DNA of 64,000 bases from Roseomonas sp. HF4. Lineage in GTDB: Bacteria > Pseudomonadota > Alphaproteobacteria > Acetobacterales > Acetobacteraceae. Numbering within the stretch: position 1 is the stretch's first letter; each line of letters opens with the position of its first letter. This document shows, in pieces, positions 56,413 through 64,000 of the stretch. The position numbers and the translations under genes are program-made. The stretch spans positions 248,001 through 312,000 of the forward strand of contig NZ_STGD01000003.1 of the NCBI RefSeq assembly GCF_005222755.1, in the 5' to 3' direction. The notes under the pieces were generated by a model. The model worked only from the letters and a program-made list of their open reading frames with translations, was not told the DNA's origin and searched no databases.

Positions 56413-57449
56413 CGCGGCGCCTCCTGGCCGGGCTGGCGCCCGGGCTGCTGGCCGGGTTGCGGGCCCTGCTGCGGCACGACAAGCCCCTGCACCCGGGCCC
56501 CCGGCGCCGAGATCAGCCGCGCGACGCCGGTCTCCATGTTCACGATCGCTTCCTGGCCCGCCAGCGTGTTGTCGCCGCGCGTGATGCGGACATTGCCGAG
56601 CAGCCGCGCCAGGCGCGAATTCGGGCTGTAGACGCCCCTGTCCCCGCGCACGACCTCCTCGGCCGTGCGGATCTCGACATTGCCGAAGGCCTCGACGCGC
56701 TCGAGGCTCGACGGCGGGGGCTCCCCGGTCGCGGCGGCCGGCCGCGGCGCCGCGCCAGGGGCGGGGCTTTCGGCGAAATGCGCGACGAGCGTGTCGGCGC
56801 GCACGCGCCGCCCGTCATTCGTCACCACCACGGCATTGCCGCGCGCGACCGCCATCCGCCGCTGCGACCAGTATTCGACGCTGTCGCGCGCCGTCAGCAC
56901 GTTGTCGGGGTTGGTCAGGCGCAGGTCGCGGCCGGTCATGACCATGACCGCCTGGTCCATGTCGTAGACGGCGCGCTCGCCCTCGGCGCGGTCGGTCGCC
57001 GTGCGGACCGTCACGTTGCCCTCGGCCTCCAGGCGCCAGATCTCGCCGCCGCCCGCCGGTCCGTCGGCAGGCGCGCGGGCCTCGGTCGCGGCGCCGCCGC
57101 GCGGGCGATAGCGCGCGAGCAGGCGGTCGGCCTCGACCGTGACGGCGCCGCGCACGGCCCGCGCGTCGCCGCGCGCGATCACGACCTGGTCCTGCTGGCG
57201 CCACTCAATGCCGTCGGTCGCCGTGACCTCGACCGGGCCGCCCTGTGACAGGTCGAGGGACTGGCCGAAGGCCGCCGGGGCAAGGCTCAGCAAGGCGAGA
57301 AGAAGGGCGGGGGAGGGAACTCCCCCGCGCCCCCTCCTTCCTTGGTCACCTGTGCTGTCGTGCCGGGCACGGCGGCTGGCGCCCAATTTCCAAGTAAGGA
57401 GGGATCGGGGGGAGTTCCCTTCCCCCGACCTTGCCTCGCCCGCGCGCAT
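56409..57449 (-). CDS. lptA: LPS transport periplasmic protein LptA with a repeat inserted in its 5' end
   Basis: Periplasmic LPS bridge protein of the OstA/LptA fold. The LptA domain starts near [20 protein letters not shown] and includes [34 protein letters not shown] and, near the end, [20 protein letters not shown], followed by a Pro/Gln-rich tail. The ATG at 57447-57449 overlaps the lptC stop (TGATG). Between this start and the hydrophobic signal core ([15 protein letters not shown]) lies about 43 codons encoded by a dispersed palindromic repeat, giving an Arg/Gly-rich segment. The frame is preserved. A TTG inside the repeat could serve as an alternative start. 346 residues in total. Confidence 0.9.
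   Translation of the reverse strand: MRAGEARSGEGNSPRSLLTWKLGASRRARHDSTGDQGRRGRGGVPSPALLLALLSLAPAAFGQSLDLSQGGPVEVTATDGIEWRQQDQVVIARGDARAVRGAVTVEADRLLARYRPRGGAATEARAPADGPAGGGEIWRLEAEGNVTVRTATDRAEGERAVYDMDQAVMVMTGRDLRLTNPDNVLTARDSVEYWSQRRMAVARGNAVVVTNDGRRVRADTLVAHFAESPAPGAAPRPAAATGEPPPSSLERVEAFGNVEIRTAEEVVRGDRGVYSPNSRLARLLGNVRITRGDNTLAGQEAIVNMETGVARLISAPGARVQGLVVPQQGPQPGQQPGRQPGQEAPR
57305..57432 (+). repeat. Dispersed palindromic repeat, copy G, inside lptA
   Basis: Left arm GGGCGGGGGAGGGAACTCCC, CCTCCTTCCTTGGTCACC, variable centre, GGCGCCCAATTTCCAAGTAAGG, and right arm GGGATCGGGGGGAGTTCCCT ending TCCCCCGACCTTGCC. It matches copies A-F in order and spacing of blocks. It lies wholly within the lptA reading frame, 15 bases after its ATG on the minus strand. 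Confidence 0.8.
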
Positions 57450-58141
57450 CACTGCCCGCCTTCCAGCATCGCGCGCGCCCGGCCGGTGAAGACCACGACC
57501 TGGCCGCGCTCGGTCAGGCGAAAGCCCTCGCTGACCAGCGTCCCGAACGGGCCCTGCGCCGCGACCGGCCGGTCGCCGGAGGCCGCGCCTTCGTTCAGGT
57601 CGATCTCGGCCGCGTCGGTGACAAGCATGTTGCCGCCGTCCTGCCAGAGCGTGACCTCGCCCGTGAGGTCGAGCCGGTTGCGCGCCTTGTCGAAGCGCCC
57701 CGCCTGGCTTTCGAGCAGCACCCAGGACCCGTCGGTCAGCAGGATGTCGGCGCGCGGGCGCGCGAGGTCCACGAGGTCGGGCGTGTCCGTCTGCGCCGCG
57801 ATGTCGGCGGTGACGGTGTAGGGGCGGTTCTGCTCGTCGAGGCCCTGGTAGCGCGGCTCGATGACGCGCACCGCGTCCGGCGCGGCAGTGACCACGCGGC
57901 GGAAGGAGACGCGGGCGCGGTCTTCCATCCGGTCGATCTCCGGCCAGATGGCGATGCCGGCCAGCAGCGCGACGCCGGCCAGGGGAAACAGCCACTTCGC
58001 GATCCGCACCGCGACGCGGCGGCGGGCGATCTGGCCGGCCGAAGGCGCCCAGCGTTCGCGCGACGGCGGCAGCATCCGGCGCGGCGCGGCGGTGACGGGG
58101 TCCAGCGTCATGGCGGGGGCGGGGTCCTTCCGGCCGCTCAT
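57449..58141 (-). CDS. lptC: LPS export protein LptC
   Basis: A 230-residue bitopic inner-membrane protein. A cytoplasmic N-terminus of about 45 residues is followed by one transmembrane helix (WLFPLAGVALLAGIAIW) and a periplasmic LptC/YrbK domain (PRYQGLDEQNRPYTVTADIA). The ATG overlaps the kdsD stop (ATGA) and the stop overlaps the lptA ATG, so the operon is tightly coupled. Confidence 0.93.
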   Translation of the reverse strand: MSGRKDPAPAMTLDPVTAAPRRMLPPSRERWAPSAGQIARRRVAVRIAKWLFPLAGVALLAGIAIWPEIDRMEDRARVSFRRVVTAAPDAVRVIEPRYQGLDEQNRPYTVTADIAAQTDTPDLVDLARPRADILLTDGSWVLLESQAGRFDKARNRLDLTGEVTLWQDGGNMLVTDAAEIDLNEGAASGDRPVAAQGPFGTLVSEGFRLTERGQVVVFTGRARAMLEGGQ

Positions 58142-59121
58142 GCGACGCCGGCGCGCAGCAGGTCGTGGATGTGCAGGATGCCGACCGGACGCCCCGCCTC
58201 GTCCAACACGAACAGGGCGGTGATGGACCGGGTGTTCATCTCGTGCAGCGCCTCGGCGGCCAGCGTCTCGGGCCGGACCGTGCGGGGGGCGCGAGTCATG
58301 ACCTCGGCCGCGCTCCGCGCCAGCAGGCCGGCGCCGCCGCCGGTCTCGAGCGCGCGACGGAGGTCGCCGTCGGTGATGATGCCGGCCAGCCGCCCCGCCG
58401 CGTCCTGCACGCCGAGGCAGCCGAAGCGCCGCGCCGTCATCGCGACGATGGCGGCCTCCATGGGCGTCGTCTCGGGCGCGAGCGGCAATTCGGCCGCACC
58501 ATGCATCAAGTCCCGCACGCGGGCGAGCCTGGCGCCGAGCTTGCCGCCGGGGTGGAAGACGCGGAAATCCGCCGCGGTGAAGCCGCGCCGCGTGAGCAGG
58601 GACACGGCGATCGCATCGCCCAGCGCCAGCTGCATGGTGGTGGAGGTGGTGGGCGCCAGGCCCATCGGGCAGGCCTCGGGCGCCGCGGGCAGCACGAGCG
58701 CGACATCGGCGGCGCGCGCGAGCGTGCTGCCGGCGCGGCCCGTGATGCCCACCAGCGGAAGGCCGAAGCGCTTGGCGTGGCCCACGAGGTCGGCGAGTTC
58801 CGGCGTCTCCCCGGAATTGGACAGCGCGAGCACCGCATCGCCGCCGACGATCATGCCGAGGTCGCCGTGCGAGGCCTCGGCCGGATGGACGAATAGCGCC
58901 GGCGTGCCGGTGGAGGCCAGGGTCGCGGCGACCTTGCGCGCGACGTGGCCCGACTTGCCCATGCCCGAGACGACGACGCGCCCCGTGGCGCCCGCGAGCA
59001 GGGAGACGGCGGCCGCGAAGCGGTCGTCGAGCGAGGCGGCCAGCGCCGTCAGCGCCTCGGATTCCAGGGCCAGCACGCGGCGGGCTGTGTCGAGGTCGGG
59101 ATGGGTCTGCGGCGCGTTCAC
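58138..59121 (-). CDS. kdsD: Arabinose-5-phosphate isomerase (KpsF/GutQ family)
   Basis: A 327-residue enzyme making D-arabinose 5-phosphate for Kdo synthesis. An N-terminal SIS domain (SGMGKSGHVARKVAATLAST, HPAEASHGDLG) is followed by two CBS domains (VRDLMHG..., IITDGDLRRALE and VGILHIHDLLRAG). First gene of the LPS operon kdsD-lptC-lptA-lptB-rpoN-hpf. Confidence 0.95.
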   Translation of the reverse strand: MNAPQTHPDLDTARRVLALESEALTALAASLDDRFAAAVSLLAGATGRVVVSGMGKSGHVARKVAATLASTGTPALFVHPAEASHGDLGMIVGGDAVLALSNSGETPELADLVGHAKRFGLPLVGITGRAGSTLARAADVALVLPAAPEACPMGLAPTTSTTMQLALGDAIAVSLLTRRGFTAADFRVFHPGGKLGARLARVRDLMHGAAELPLAPETTPMEAAIVAMTARRFGCLGVQDAAGRLAGIITDGDLRRALETGGGAGLLARSAAEVMTRAPRTVRPETLAAEALHEMNTRSITALFVLDEAGRPVGILHIHDLLRAGVA

Positions 59122-59219
59122 GGCGCCTGTATGGTGCCGCCGGACTGGAGGGTCAACAAAAGCCGGGCTCGGTAATCAAGAACTGTGCCATGTGGTCGGG
59201 TGGCGGCGTCGCGCGCCAT

Positions 59220-59273
59220 GCCGGCGCCCGGCGCCTGAGGGCACAGGCAGCCTCCGAGCCGGCGCCCGGCGCC
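59220..59273. repeat. 16-bp direct repeat before kdsD
   Basis: GCCGGCGCCCGGCGCC occurs at 59220-59235 and again at 59258-59273. Each unit is itself near-palindromic. It lies in the 167-bp gap between the kdsD start and the exonuclease stop (both on the minus strand) and could form alternative hairpins that end the upstream transcript. Confidence 0.45.
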
Positions 59274-59288
59274 CGGGGGGCGCAGGAC

Positions 59289-59945
59289 TCAGTGGCTCAG
59301 GATGTCCGGGTCCTCGTAGCCGAGGAGGTCGAGCCTGCCGCGTGCCGGCAGGAAGCGGAAACAGGCCTCGGCGAGGTCGAGCCGGCCTTCCCGCTTCAGC
59401 AGCCCCTCGAGCTTGGCCCAGAGCGCATGCAGGTGCAGCACGTCGGAGGCGGCATAGGCCAGTTGTTCCGGGGTGAGGTCGGGCGCGCCCCAGTCCGAGG
59501 TCTGCTGCTGCTTCGAGAGGTCGACGCCCAGCAGCTCGCGACACAGGTCCTTGAGCCCGTGCCGGTCGGTGAAGGTGCGCACGAGCTTCGCCGCGACCTT
59601 GGTGCAGACCACCGGCGCCGTCGTGACGCCGAGGTAGCGATACAGCGCCGCCACGTCGAAACGCGCGAAGTGGAACAGCTTCGTCACCGCCGGGTCGGTC
59701 AGGAGCCGCCTCAGGTTCGGCGCCGCATAGCCCTGGCCGCCCAGCGCCTCGGGGATGATCTGCACGAGATGCGCCGAGCCGTCGCCGGAGGAGAGCTGCA
59801 CCAGGCAGAGCCGGTCGCGGTGCGGGTTGAGGCCCATCGTCTCGGTGTCGATCGCGACGACGCGGCCAAGGTCGATCCCGTCCGGCAGGTCGTTCCGGTG
59901 CAGGCGGATGGTGACGCCGGCATGGGTGAAGAGGGTGGTGCCCAA
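59289..59945 (-). CDS. rnd: Ribonuclease D-like 3'-5' exonuclease (catalytic domain only)
   Basis: A DEDDy exonuclease: Exo I AIDTETMGLNPH, Exo II HFARFDVAALYRYLG and Exo III YAASDVLHLHAL with the tyrosine. It lacks the HRDC domains of E. coli RNase D, as is usual for short alphaproteobacterial homologues of about 205-220 residues. No ATG lies near the domain start; a TTG at 59945 with AAGGG upstream gives 218 residues. An in-frame ATG at 60092 would add about 49 non-conserved residues. Confidence 0.85.
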   Translation of the reverse strand: MGTTLFTHAGVTIRLHRNDLPDGIDLGRVVAIDTETMGLNPHRDRLCLVQLSSGDGSAHLVQIIPEALGGQGYAAPNLRRLLTDPAVTKLFHFARFDVAALYRYLGVTTAPVVCTKVAAKLVRTFTDRHGLKDLCRELLGVDLSKQQQTSDWGAPDLTPEQLAYAASDVLHLHALWAKLEGLLKREGRLDLAEACFRFLPARGRLDLLGYEDPDILSH

Positions 59946-60148
59946 CGGGATGCGCCCTTGCAGCAGGATGGAAGGCAGGCGGGCGACCCCGCGCGCGGGT
60001 TCAGGCCCTAGACCAGATCGCGGCGGGCGAACAGGGCGTCCGTCCCGGCATGGAGGCGGCGAGCCCGGCCCGCGCCGGATATCGCGTTGCATCCCGCAGC
60101 GCGGGGCGCGCAGGATCGAGCCCGGACCAAGACCGGGAAATCCCTGCC

Positions 60149-60631
60149 ATGCCGGAGATCAATGCCTCGCGCCGTGCCCTGGTCCTTGGGGGCGCGGCGG
60201 GTCTCGCGGCCGCGCTGGCGTCCGGCCGCGCGGCCCTGGCGCAGGCCGGGCCCGCGACGCCGGGCGAACTCGTGCATGAGTTCCGGGCGGCGCTGGAGGC
60301 GCGCGACGCCGCGCGCGTCGCCGAATTCTATGCCGAGCAGGGCATCATCCTGAACGCGCGCGGCGGCGTCACGGCCGGGCGGGATGCGATCAGGGCCAGC
60401 ATGACGCGAAACTTCGCGGCCGGGCAGCCGCAGCTTCGCCTCGTGAATGCGCGCTTCGACGGGGATGCCGAGGGCGGCGTGGTGCTCTGGATCTGGGAGG
60501 GCGATGTCGCCGTGCAGGGTGGGCCGCCGGAGCGCCGGCGCATCCGGTCCATGTTGTATGTTAGGATCACGCCCAGCGGGTGGCGCATCTTCGCCGACAT
60601 GTTCCAGGACTACCCGGTGCCGCCGGGGTGA
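60149..60631 (+). CDS. Exported NTF2-like / SnoaL-type protein
   Basis: A 160-residue protein with a twin-Arg-like export signal (SRRALVLGGAAGLAAALAS, probable cleavage after ALAQA) and an NTF2-like cone-fold domain: FRAALEARDAARVAEFYAEQ followed by AGRDAIRASMTRNF and a C-terminal WRIFADMFQ. Such DUF4440/SnoaL-like proteins bind small molecules or act as isomerases; no specific function can be assigned. Confidence 0.75.
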   Translation: MPEINASRRALVLGGAAGLAAALASGRAALAQAGPATPGELVHEFRAALEARDAARVAEFYAEQGIILNARGGVTAGRDAIRASMTRNFAAGQPQLRLVNARFDGDAEGGVVLWIWEGDVAVQGGPPERRRIRSMLYVRITPSGWRIFADMFQDYPVPPG

Positions 60632-60663
60632 CCCGCGTGGCGCCGCTGTTCCGGCGTCGGCGG

Positions 60664-60750
<87 letters not shown>

Positions 60751-60822
60751 AAGGGGGTCGGCGCCTTTCGGCGAGGCGGGGCAATTACGCGCAGCCGTGC
60801 GGGGCGTCAAGCGGGGTCCGCG

Positions 60823-62052
60823 CTATCGCGCGTCGATCGCGGCAAGGCGCCGTTCCTCGTCCTGGATGTAGTCGCGCAGCACCGGCACGTCGTCGCGCCG
60901 GTCGGAAAGCAGCAGCTGGAACACGAAGTTCGACCCGTTCAGGAAGCCGAGCTCGACGCTCGCAAGGTAGAAGTCCCACATGCGGCAGAAGCGATCGCCC
61001 ATCATCGCCACGGCCTCGTTCCGCCGGGCGTCGTAGGCCTCGCGCCAGTGCCTGATGGTCCAGTAGTAGTGCAGCCGCAGGCTCTCGCAATCGGCACACC
61101 AGGTGCCGGTGCGCTCAAGCGCGGCGAAGACCTCCGACAGCGCCGGAACATAGCCGCCGGGGAAGATGTACTTGCGGATGAAGGGCGCGGTGGTTCCGGG
61201 CGGCGACATCCGCCCGATGCAATGCACCAGGGCGAACCCGCCGGGCCTGGTCAGTGCGCTGATCTTGCGGAAATAGGCGTCGAACTCGTCGATGCCGATC
61301 GCCTCCATCATGGCGATCGACACCACGCGGTCGTAGGTGCCCTCCAGCACGCGGTAGTCCAGTTCGCGGAACTCCACGCGGTCTGCCACGCCCTCGTCGA
61401 TCGCGCGCTGCTTCGCCACGGCGCATTGCTCCGGTGACAGCGTCACCGAGGTGACCTTCACGCCATAGGTCCGCGCAAGGAAGGCGCCGAGCGCGCCCCA
61501 GCCCGAGCCGATCTCGGCCACCGTCATCCCGGGTTCGAGGCGCAGCTTGGCGCCGATATGCCTGAGCTTGGCGATCTGCGCGTCGTGCAGCGAGGTCTCC
61601 GGCGTCGGATAGTAGGCGCAGGAATAGGTCATCGTCGGGTCGAGCCACAGCCGGTAGAAATCGGGCGGGATGTCGTAGTGGTGCCGGATGTTCTTCGCCG
61701 CCAGGCCGAGCGGATTGCGCTGCTGCCAGCGCCGCACCGACCGCCAGGCCCGCCGCAGCGCACGCTGCACCGGGTGCGACGCGAGTCCCGACCGGTTGAC
61801 CGAAAACAGGTGGAGCAGGTCGAAGACCGGCGCGCCGCCTTCCATCAACAGCCGCCCGTCCATGTAGGCCTCGGCCGCCTTCAGTTCGGGGTTGAGGAAG
61901 ATCTCGCGCTCCACCGCCTTGTCGGTCAGGCGGATCGTCACCTCAGGCCCGTCCTGGCCGCTGCCGAAGCGGTGCGCCGCTCCGGTGTGGTCGAGGACGA
62001 TGAGGCGACCGCGCCGGACGAAGCGGCGCAGCAGGTTCGACAGCAGCATCAT
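60823..62052 (-). CDS. cfa: Cyclopropane-fatty-acyl-phospholipid synthase
   Basis: A 409-residue SAM-dependent enzyme that adds a methylene bridge to unsaturated membrane acyl chains. The SAM motif is VAEIGSGWGALGAFLAR; NIRHHYDIPPDFYRLWLDP and FIRKYIFPGGYVPALSEV are further CFA hallmarks. Two adjacent ATGs (62052 and 62049) are possible starts. It usually protects membranes in stationary phase or acid. Single-gene unit, divergent from the NDUFA9-like gene. Confidence 0.95.
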   Translation of the reverse strand: MMLLSNLLRRFVRRGRLIVLDHTGAAHRFGSGQDGPEVTIRLTDKAVEREIFLNPELKAAEAYMDGRLLMEGGAPVFDLLHLFSVNRSGLASHPVQRALRRAWRSVRRWQQRNPLGLAAKNIRHHYDIPPDFYRLWLDPTMTYSCAYYPTPETSLHDAQIAKLRHIGAKLRLEPGMTVAEIGSGWGALGAFLARTYGVKVTSVTLSPEQCAVAKQRAIDEGVADRVEFRELDYRVLEGTYDRVVSIAMMEAIGIDEFDAYFRKISALTRPGGFALVHCIGRMSPPGTTAPFIRKYIFPGGYVPALSEVFAALERTGTWCADCESLRLHYYWTIRHWREAYDARRNEAVAMMGDRFCRMWDFYLASVELGFLNGSNFVFQLLLSDRRDDVPVLRDYIQDEERRLAAIDAR

Positions 62053-62197
62053 GGGCGGCGCAATCCGGGTGCGGGATAGGGAGGCCGGTATGACCCCTTT
62101 CCCGGTCGATTCCCAATCGGATTTAGTCGCCGGCCGGTCCCTTGGCGCGCCGGGGGCGTCGCCATATGGTCCGGCACGCATGGCAATGGGGTGTCGC

Positions 62198-63145
62198 ATG
62201 GTTGCGCGTCGGGTCGCGACGGTGTTCGGGGGCGCCGGGTTCATCGGCCGCCACGCGGTGCAGCGCCTGGCCAAGGCGGGCTTCATCGTGCGCGTCGCGG
62301 GCCGCGACACCGAAAAGGCGGGGAAGCTGCGCACGCTGGGCGGTGTCGGGCAGGTGGTGCCGGTCTCGGCATCGGTGACGGACGAGGCGTCCGTCGCGCG
62401 CGCCGTCGCGGGGGCCGAGGTGGTGGTGAACCTGGTCGGCATCCTGTTCGAGCGGAAGGCGGGCGACTTCGACCGCATCCAGGCCGAGGGCGCCGGCCGC
62501 GTCGCGCGGCTGGCGGCGGCGGCGGGCGCGCGGCGGCTGGTGCACGTCTCGGCCATCGGCGCCGATGCCGGGAGCGCCAGCGACTATGCCCGCACCAAGG
62601 CCGAGGGCGAGGCGGCGGTGCTGGCCGCCTTCCCGACCGCGACCATCCTCCGCCCCTCGGTCGTGTTCGGGCCGGAGGACCAGTTCTTCAACCGCTTCGC
62701 GGGGCTGGCGGCGATGCTGCCGGTGATGCCGGTGGTGGCGGGGGAGACGCGGTTCCAGCCGGTCTATGTCGGCGACGTGGCGGATGCGGTGATGGCGGCG
62801 ATCACGCGCGACGACGTGGCGGGCAGGGTCTTCGAGCTCGGCGGGCCGCGGGCCATGACGATGCGCGACGTGCTGGAGTTCGTGCTGGAGCACACGCGCC
62901 GGCGCCGGATTCTGGTGCGCCTGCCGGAGCGGCTGGTCGCGTTCCAGGCCCGCATCGGGGAGATGCTTCCGAGCCCGCCGCTGACGCGCGACCAGCTGAT
63001 CCTGCTCGGCCAGGACAATGTGGTGGCGGAGGGCGCGGCTGGGCTGGCCGCGCTCGGCATCGAGGCCAAGGCGGTGGAGGCGATCGTGCCGGCTTACCTG
63101 GCGCGCTTCCGTCCCGGCGGGTCGCGACGGGAGGCAACCGCCTGA
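62198..63145 (+). CDS. NDUFA9-like NAD(P)-binding protein (atypical SDR)
   Basis: A 315-residue Rossmann-fold protein of the complex I NDUFA9 / NmrA-like group. The nucleotide motif VFGGAGFIGRH is at 9-19, and RLVHVSAIGADAGSASDYAR carries the Ser/Tyr region. In alphaproteobacteria members help complex I assembly or quinone metabolism. Three in-frame ATGs (62180, 62186, 62198) are close; the last was chosen since the conserved fold begins right after it. Confidence 0.88.
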   Translation: MVARRVATVFGGAGFIGRHAVQRLAKAGFIVRVAGRDTEKAGKLRTLGGVGQVVPVSASVTDEASVARAVAGAEVVVNLVGILFERKAGDFDRIQAEGAGRVARLAAAAGARRLVHVSAIGADAGSASDYARTKAEGEAAVLAAFPTATILRPSVVFGPEDQFFNRFAGLAAMLPVMPVVAGETRFQPVYVGDVADAVMAAITRDDVAGRVFELGGPRAMTMRDVLEFVLEHTRRRRILVRLPERLVAFQARIGEMLPSPPLTRDQLILLGQDNVVAEGAAGLAALGIEAKAVEAIVPAYLARFRPGGSRREATA

Positions 63146-63147
63146 TA

Positions 63148-63162
63148 TGGCCGAAGCGGCCA
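63148..63162. terminator. Small hairpin after the NDUFA9-like gene
   Basis: TGGCCG-AAG-CGGCCA, a 6-bp stem with a 3-base loop, begins two bases after the stop. Weak, without a T-run. Further on, 63210-63229 is a 10-bp tandem repeat (ATGGCAGTTT, ATGGCAGTAA) upstream of gltD that may belong to its promoter region. Confidence 0.3.
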
Positions 63163-63363
63163 AATGTACGGCCCGGCAGTGACCTGATTGTTGGTGGCGG
63201 CGGTTCGCCATGGCAGTTTATGGCAGTAAGACTGTCCTGACGGCGTAGAAAGGACTCGCCTGCCCGTGGCGCTTGCATTAAGTGTCGCGCCGCCCGGGGT
63301 CCGGAGACGGATCCTGCGCGGCCTCGCGCCGCCGGGCAGGGACACGCCGCCGCGGGGATTCGC

Positions 63364-64000
63364 ATGGCCGAGAAGATGCTCCAGTTCGTACGCCTGCAGC
63401 AGCGGCAGCCGGACAAGCGCGATGCCAGCGCCCGCCGCGCCGACTGGGACGAGGTCTATCGCCCCTATGTCGCCGAGGCCGCCGCGCAGCAGGCGTCGCG
63501 CTGCTCGCAATGCGGCGTTCCCTTCTGCCAGGTGCATTGCCCGCTCAATAACAACATCCCGGACTGGCTGAAGCTGACCGCCGAAGGCCGGCTCGAGGAA
63601 GCCTACGAGGTGGCCGCGGCCACCAACACCTTCCCCGAGATCTGCGGCCGCATCTGCCCGCAGGACCGGCTGTGCGAGGGCAACTGCGTCATCGAGAAGG
63701 GCTTCGAGAGCGTCACGATCGGCGCCGTCGAGCAGTACATCACCGACACGGCCTGGGAAAAGGGCTGGGTGAAGCCGCCGCGGCCTGTGCGGCCCCGGGA
63801 CGGCAGCATCGGCATCATCGGCGCCGGCCCCGCCGGCATGGCCGCGGCCGAGCGACTGCACGTCATGGGCTACCGGGTCACGATCTACGACCGGCACGAC
63901 CGCGCCGGCGGGCTGATGATCTACGGCATCCCGAACTTCAAGCTGGAGAAGGAGGTCGTCCTCCGTCGGCATGAACAGTATGTCGAGGGCGGCATCCGCT
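63364..64000 (+). CDS. gltD: Glutamate synthase (NADPH) small subunit, 5' part
   Basis: The first 212 residues of the FeS/FAD subunit of GOGAT; the gene runs past the window end. The N-terminal cysteine-rich region CSQCGVPFCQVHCPLNN and ICGRICPQDRLCEGNCV binds [4Fe-4S] clusters, and IGIIGAGPAGMAAAERL is the FAD motif, followed by GLMIYGIPNFKLEK. With glutamine synthetase (glnA, window start) it forms the GS-GOGAT ammonia route. The ATG at 63364 starts the family sequence; a 218-bp leader precedes it. Confidence 0.95.
   Translation, partial: MAEKMLQFVRLQQRQPDKRDASARRADWDEVYRPYVAEAAAQQASRCSQCGVPFCQVHCPLNNNIPDWLKLTAEGRLEEAYEVAAATNTFPEICGRICPQDRLCEGNCVIEKGFESVTIGAVEQYITDTAWEKGWVKPPRPVRPRDGSIGIIGAGPAGMAAAERLHVMGYRVTIYDRHDRAGGLMIYGIPNFKLEKEVVLRRHEQYVEGGIR

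Noticed and set aside
13250-57432. The regularly built repeats as a CRISPR array
   Set aside because: Copies are kilobases apart, palindromic and without unique spacers; no cas genes are present.
57305-57432. Copy G as a frameshift or assembly error
   Set aside because: The flanking start, signal core and whole LptA domain are in one frame, and the element matches other copies block by block, so a real insertion is the simpler reading.
57450-57995. Extension of the lptA frame into lptC to give 528 residues
   Set aside because: The residues before the ATG at 57449 are an out-of-frame reading of lptC; the TGATG junction fixes the start.
63146-63363. Sigma-54 promoter upstream of gltD
   Set aside because: TGGCAG tandem repeats looked suggestive, but no GG-N10-GC pair with acceptable flanks was found.

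Overview
The window is a contiguous, very GC-rich (by eye about 70%) piece of an alphaproteobacterial chromosome. The most likely source is Rhodospirillales / Acetobacteraceae of the Roseomonas type. The reasons are the rpmH-rnpA-yidD-yidC-engB block, a kdsD-lptC-lptA-lptB-rpoN-hpf block, an Hsp20-DUF1150 pair, DUF2336 and DUF3297 proteins, several orphan Bug/TctC solute receptors, and succinylase-type lysine synthesis (dapD, dapE). No phage, plasmid, CRISPR or rRNA is visible. There is one tRNA (Leu, CAG) and one decayed insertion sequence.

Layout. 0-5 kb: a class V aminotransferase, then glnB-glnA on the minus strand with a recognisable sigma-54/NtrC control region, and a class I aminotransferase. 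5-12 kb: a small membrane protein, DUF3297, a crotonase-fold protein, an Hsp70-like ATPase, malate synthase G, a gamma-glutamyltransferase-family protein and a PilZ protein. 12-30 kb: a catabolic/accessory stretch with three TctC receptors, a polysaccharide deacetylase, an orphan RutA, an amidase, a PhnA-domain protein, an FAH-family hydrolase, HyuA/HyuB, MaoC and AhpD-like proteins, a ThDP enzyme, a 3-hydroxyacyl-CoA dehydrogenase, an SDR and an M20 carbamoylase. This looks like scavenging of ureide, amide or cyclic-amide nitrogen and carbon. 30-36 kb: a flavin disulfide reductase with a VTT membrane protein, then the ribosome / RNase P / YidC insertion block. 36-40.7 kb: an insertion (TTC38-like TPR protein, low-GC aldolase, IS5-type transposase relic, flavin monooxygenase) between engB and argB. 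40.7-47 kb: argB, DUF2336 + PAS/GGDEF, dapD-dapE. 47-54 kb: def-fmt-truA, Hsp20-DUF1150, a hydrolase-GT61 fusion and hpf. 54-60 kb: rpoN, the Lpt transport genes, kdsD and an RNase D-like exonuclease. 60-64 kb: an NTF2-like protein, tRNA-Leu, a cyclopropane fatty acid synthase, an NDUFA9-like protein and the start of gltD.

How parts connect. glnB, glnA, gltD and rpoN give a nitrogen-assimilation theme, and the glnB upstream region carries a GG-N10-GC promoter and an NtrC-like palindrome about 105 bp from the predicted transcription start. The hydantoin/pyrimidine-like catabolic genes could feed ammonia into that system; this link is inferred.

The most unusual signal is a family of roughly 110-160 bp imperfect palindromic repeats. 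There are six near-full copies and one half copy, mostly in intergenic positions. One copy lies inside the 5' coding part of lptA, where the reading frame stays open through it and the repeat encodes an extra basic segment ahead of the signal-peptide core. Two further, unrelated long inverted repeats occur near truA and between def and fmt.
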